From Burkholderiaceae bacterium (GTDB lineage Bacteria > Pseudomonadota > Gammaproteobacteria > Burkholderiales > Burkholderiaceae): 8,487 bases of DNA. Position numbers and translations under genes: made by a program. This document shows, one piece after another, positions 5,802 to 8,487 of the stretch. The stretch is from assembly GCA_947457745.1 (NCBI GenBank), contig CANGWT010000064.1, positions 1-8,487 of the forward strand, read 5' to 3'. The notes beneath the pieces are model-generated. The model did not search any database. It had not been told where the DNA came from and saw only the letters and a program-made list of their open reading frames with translations. How positions within the stretch are numbered: position 1 is the stretch's first letter; each line of letters begins with the position of its first letter.

Positions 5802-7121
5802 TTAGTGCTTGTGTTCACCAATTAAATGCATGGAGTCGTATTCAGCTTGATTTGCAGCGTGACGTTTAATTACCAGCCACATGATCGCACTTACAGCTAC
5901 ACCAAAGCCAATAATGACTGCCTGAATTGGAGCATCTAACCAAATTAATCCCGAGTAGATTAGTAGCATCGTCAAAACAGAAATATTTTCATTAAAGTTT
6001 TGAACTGCAATAGAGTGGCCGGCAGACATCAGTACATGTCCACGATGCTGAAGGAGGGCATTCATAGGTACTACAAAATAGCCTGCTAGCCAGCCAACCA
6101 ATACCAAAAGGAAATATGCCGGTAGCAAATTGAGTGAAACCTCAAACTTCCCAATAGTGAATACAGTTGTATTGGGAAGCATGTCTGAGTTGTAGATCGC
6201 CATCACGCAGACCACAAGACCCATGGCGATACCGTAAGGGAGTACTTTGAGGGAGCTGCGAAGCGGCACGCGCCAAGCAGCCCATACAGCTCCTCCAGCA
6301 ACTCCAAATGCAGATATTGCTTGCAGAATGGCCCCTTGCGATAGGGTCATATGGAGAGCTACCTGAGCCCACTTAATCACGATAAACTGCAAAGTAGCGC
6401 CAGCTCCCCAAAACAGAGTGGTAACCGCCAATGAGATCTGACCAAGACGATCATCCCAAAGTGTCTTAAAACAGACGGCAAAATCTTTTACCAACTCGAT
6501 TGGGTTGGTCTTTTGTGACTCGTAGCGGGCCCCAGTATCAGGAATACGTAGATTAATGAGTGCTGCCAGCACATAAATCATCATGATGATCATAATGGCA
6601 GACTCTGCTGCGGTATCGATGCCAGTTTCTAGGACGGGCATGTCAAACCCCAGAAGACTTTCGGATACTGATTTGCTAATTAAGACGCCACCAAGAACTG
6701 TACCCATAATGATGGAGCCTACCGTAAGGCCCTCAATCCACCCATTGGCTGCCACCAGCTTTTCAGGCGGGAGTAACTCTGTGAGGATGCCGTATTTGGC
6801 AGGAGAGTAGGCGGCAGCACCCAAACCCACAATCGCATAGGCTAATAAGGGGTGGCTTCCGAACAGCATGACTACGCAACCAATAAATTTAATCGTATTA
6901 GTGATGAACATGACATTACCCTTGGGGCGGGAGTCAGCAAAGGCACCCACAAAGGCTGCCAGCACTACATAAGAGAGAACGAAAAATAATTTGAGTAAAG
7001 GGGTCATCCAGGCCGGAGCGCTGAGCTGGACCAAGAGGGCAATTGCTGCGATCAGCAATGCGTTATCAGCAAGCGACGAAAAAAATTGCGCCGCCATAAT
7101 GATGTAAAAACTACGGTTCAT
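5802..7121 (-). CDS. lplT: Lysophospholipid transporter LplT (MFS family)
   Basis: LplT flips lysophospholipids such as 2-acyl-glycerophosphoethanolamine inward across the inner membrane for re-acylation by Aas. The 439-residue protein is mostly hydrophobic, with about 12 predicted helices. It opens with AAQFFSSLADNALLIAAIAL (10-29), matching the E. coli LplT N-terminus. The MFS loop between helices 2 and 3 reads GAFADSRPKGN (59-69), and GLGAAAYSPAKYGILTELL (99-117) is a strong LplT signature. E. coli LplT has 397 residues. The extra length appears to lie around 150-175 (a polar loop with SESLLGFDMPVLETGIDT) and around 312-332, both probably loops between helices. The C-terminus ends with a short hydrophilic tail, GEHKH. 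No aas gene or fused acyltransferase domain is in the window. The gene converges on the preceding + strand gene with a 9-bp gap and diverges from alr. No clear Shine-Dalgarno precedes ATG 7121; Met9 (7097) is a weaker alternative start. Confidence 0.92.
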   Translation of the reverse strand: MNRSFYIIMAAQFFSSLADNALLIAAIALLVQLSAPAWMTPLLKLFFVLSYVVLAAFVGAFADSRPKGNVMFITNTIKFIGCVVMLFGSHPLLAYAIVGLGAAAYSPAKYGILTELLPPEKLVAANGWIEGLTVGSIIMGTVLGGVLISKSVSESLLGFDMPVLETGIDTAAESAIMIIMMIYVLAALINLRIPDTGARYESQKTNPIELVKDFAVCFKTLWDDRLGQISLAVTTLFWGAGATLQFIVIKWAQVALHMTLSQGAILQAISAFGVAGGAVWAAWRVPLRSSLKVLPYGIAMGLVVCVMAIYNSDMLPNTTVFTIGKFEVSLNLLPAYFLLVLVGWLAGYFVVPMNALLQHRGHVLMSAGHSIAVQNFNENISVLTMLLIYSGLIWLDAPIQAVIIGFGVAVSAIMWLVIKRHAANQAEYDSMHLIGEHKH

Positions 7122-7170
7122 TCGTACAATCTAGTCATTGCAGTAATTAAAACATGAAAGGAGGGTGTAA
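7122..7170. promoter_or_regulatory. 49-bp divergent control region between lplT and alr
   Basis: This is the longest gap in the window and must supply the 5' signals for both genes, unless promoters lie inside the coding ends. On the + strand, TACAAT at 7125-7130 matches a sigma70 -10 box in five of six bases, but no convincing -35 box sits 16-18 bases upstream, which would fall inside lplT. On the minus strand, TAGATT (7133 to 7128) is a weaker -10 candidate. No operator-like palindrome is evident. Promoter positions are guesses. Confidence 0.3.
7158..7165 (+). promoter_or_regulatory. Strong Shine-Dalgarno of alr
   Basis: AAGGAGGG with a five-base spacer before ATG 7171 is close to the ideal complement of the 16S rRNA 3' end. 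It fixes the alr start and is the strongest ribosome binding site in the window, suggesting efficient translation from an independent transcript. Confidence 0.85.
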
Positions 7171-8295
7171 ATGGGTCAGACGGCTAACCGCTTTATTAAT
7201 AGGCCTATTGTGGCAACTATACACACTGATGCCTTTCGACATAATTTAGGTCGTATTCGGGAGCTTGCCCCGGAATCTAAGATCTGGTCTGTTGTTAAGG
7301 CAAAAGCTTATGGCCATACCCTGGAAGCTGCATTTAAGGGCTTGGAATCTACCGATGGCTTTGCCCTGCTGGATATTGCAGATGCACAATGGTTAAGGAG
7401 TCGCGGCTGGGAAGGTCGGATCCTGTTGCTAGAGGGTCTTTTTAGTCAGCAGGAGCTCGAGTTGGTTATCCAGCTTCAATGTGATTTGGTGGTTCATAGC
7501 GAGAAGCAGGTTGTATGGCTTGAAGGCTTTCAAAATCATTCAGATCGCCCAATCAACATCTTTCTTAAACTGAATTCTGGAATGAATCGCCTCGGTTTCA
7601 GGCCAGAGCAATACCGCACTGCCTTTCATCGTTTACATGCTGCCGGATACCATCTGCATCACATGACCCACTTCGCTAATGCAGACCAGGTTGAGCTCTC
7701 ACCATCGGTCGGCGAGCAAATGGAATGCTTCAATAAAACTATTGAGGGGCTCGAGGCGCCGTCCTCATTGGCTAATTCAGCTGCCATCCTTTGGCATCGC
7801 AACGCATTGGGAGACTGGATACGTCCAGGTATTTTGCTATATGGCGTTTCACCAACTGGGGTGCATACCGATATCATTCGCTCTGAATTTCAAGCTGTGA
7901 TGAGTTTGCGTAGTGAAATCATCGATATCCAAAACCTAAAGAAAGGTGAACATGTCGGTTACGGTGGTCGCTATGAAGCTCCAGAAGATATGCGCATTGG
8001 TGTAATCGCTGGTGGCTACGCTGACGGATATCCACGTCATGCGGAAGATGGCACGCCAGTTTGGGTTGAGGCTGCAGATGCTCAGGGCGATGGAGTGATT
8101 TGCCCAATTGTTGGAAGGGTCTCCATGGACATGTTAACGATCGATCTGCGCGAGGCACCCAATGCCAAGATAGGCAGCGTGGTGGAGCTATGGGGTAATG
8201 AAGTTCCGGTGGATGATGTAGCGCAAATGAGTGGCACTATCGGTTATGAACTTATTTGTGCATTGGCACAGAGAGTGCCAGTGCTTACCGAGTGA
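7171..8295 (+). CDS. alr: Alanine racemase, PLP-dependent
   Basis: Alr interconverts L- and D-alanine in the cytoplasm and supplies D-Ala for peptidoglycan. The 374-residue protein has the usual length and two domains. The N-terminal TIM barrel carries the PLP lysine K43 in WSVVKAKAYGH, R140 in NSGMNRLGF (equivalent to R136 of the Geobacillus enzyme), MTHFANAD, and R218 in WIRPGILLYG, which contacts the pyridine nitrogen. The C-terminal beta domain carries the second catalytic base Y264 in HVGYGGRYEA, then GGYADGYPR (281-289) and GRVSMDML (315-322). All key residues are present, so an active enzyme is expected. The sequence AKAYGH replaces the commoner ANAYGH just after the PLP lysine, a conservative variation. 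The start is set by a strong ribosome binding site. The gene diverges from lplT and converges with bamD across 18 bp. A biosynthetic (alr) rather than catabolic (dadX) role is inferred, as no D-amino acid dehydrogenase gene is nearby. Confidence 0.97.
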   Translation: MGQTANRFINRPIVATIHTDAFRHNLGRIRELAPESKIWSVVKAKAYGHTLEAAFKGLESTDGFALLDIADAQWLRSRGWEGRILLLEGLFSQQELELVIQLQCDLVVHSEKQVVWLEGFQNHSDRPINIFLKLNSGMNRLGFRPEQYRTAFHRLHAAGYHLHHMTHFANADQVELSPSVGEQMECFNKTIEGLEAPSSLANSAAILWHRNALGDWIRPGILLYGVSPTGVHTDIIRSEFQAVMSLRSEIIDIQNLKKGEHVGYGGRYEAPEDMRIGVIAGGYADGYPRHAEDGTPVWVEAADAQGDGVICPIVGRVSMDMLTIDLREAPNAKIGSVVELWGNEVPVDDVAQMSGTIGYELICALAQRVPVLTE

Positions 8296-8313
8296 AGCCT
8301 ACCGTTCTTAGTC

Positions 8314-8487
8314 TTACTTATTCCAAATCTGCCACCAACGACGTTCTTTTTGAACGCGTTGACCGGTCAGCAACATTTGACTGTCGGGGAAATTGAGCTT
8401 AAAGACACGTGCAGCATCGTTGCTAAGATCAGTCATACCCAGCTTCTCATAGGACTTCGTGAGAAGGTAGAGTGCTTCCTCAACAGC
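8314..8487 (-). CDS. bamD: Outer membrane protein assembly factor BamD, C-terminal end only
   Basis: On the minus strand an open frame enters at the right edge and runs to the TAA at 8316-8314, giving the last 57 residues. It starts AVEEALYLLTKSYEKLGMTD, continues with a helix containing ARVFKLNFPDS, and ends in the basic, aromatic tail RRWWQIWNK. The paired helices and the A-x-R-V-x-x-x-N-F-P-D-S motif fit the last TPR-like repeat of BamD/ComL, the essential lipoprotein of the BAM complex on the periplasmic face of the outer membrane. The full protein is usually about 240-270 residues, so the signal peptide, lipobox and first TPR repeats lie outside the window. The frame is in phase with base 8487. 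Another TPR lipoprotein or YbgF-like protein is possible but less likely. Confidence 0.85.
   Translation of the reverse strand, partial: AVEEALYLLTKSYEKLGMTDLSNDAARVFKLNFPDSQMLLTGQRVQKERRWWQIWNK

Noticed and set aside
5791..5810. Possible hairpin AAGC...GCTT between the convergent gene ends
   Set aside because: The stem is only four base pairs with a 12-base loop and no following T-run; it is too weak to call a terminator.
7138..7143. TTGCAG as a -35 box for alr
   Set aside because: A matching -10 box would fall on the Shine-Dalgarno at 7158-7165, leaving almost no leader; no plausible -10 is present there.
1..8487. Mobile elements, CRISPR arrays, tRNA or rRNA genes, riboswitches and defence systems
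   Set aside because: None was recognised by reading both strands. There is no gap above 49 bp that could hold an array or an RNA gene, and no repeat or transposase sequence was seen.

Overview
The window looks like ordinary chromosomal DNA from a betaproteobacterium of the order Burkholderiales with moderately low GC. Protein similarity, the tight gene packing and the gene order (pccB-pccA-VOC-tsaB-rimI, with lplT and alr divergent) fit a Polynucleobacter-like organism. The genus is an inference from recognition, not a search result. I see no transposase, integrase, tRNA, rRNA, CRISPR array or large repeat. Almost every base is coding, and the longest gene-free gap is 49 bp.

Left part (1-5792, all + strand): a compact run of six genes that is probably one transcription unit. 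It opens with propionyl-CoA carboxylase, whose beta subunit (pccB) is cut by the left edge and is followed by the biotin-carrying alpha subunit (pccA). Next is a small VOC-fold protein that may be the methylmalonyl-CoA epimerase of the same pathway. The run then changes theme: tsaB (t6A tRNA modification), rimI (ribosomal protein S18 N-terminal acetylation) and a 183-residue protein with no obvious standard annotation. Gaps are 13, 7 and 20 bp, followed by overlaps of 17 and 4 bp, so the genes are likely co-transcribed and partly translationally coupled.

Right part (5802-8487): lplT, a lysophospholipid flippase of the MFS type, lies on the minus strand. It converges on the six-gene run with a 9-bp gap and diverges from alr (alanine racemase, + strand) across 49 bp. 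alr converges with a minus-strand gene cut by the right edge, which is the C-terminal end of bamD (outer-membrane protein assembly lipoprotein). This half concerns the cell envelope: phospholipid recycling, D-alanine for peptidoglycan, and outer-membrane protein insertion.

The most interesting item is the 183-residue protein at 5241-5792. Its N-terminal segment and overall layout resemble the DNA polymerase III psi subunit (HolD) of gammaproteobacteria, which is also encoded beside rimI. Its C-terminal half resembles a family-4 uracil-DNA glycosylase that has lost its catalytic and iron-sulfur residues. It is therefore a candidate for an unrecognised betaproteobacterial psi subunit derived from a glycosylase fold. 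The second item of interest is the VOC protein, whose epimerase-like metal site has altered ligands.
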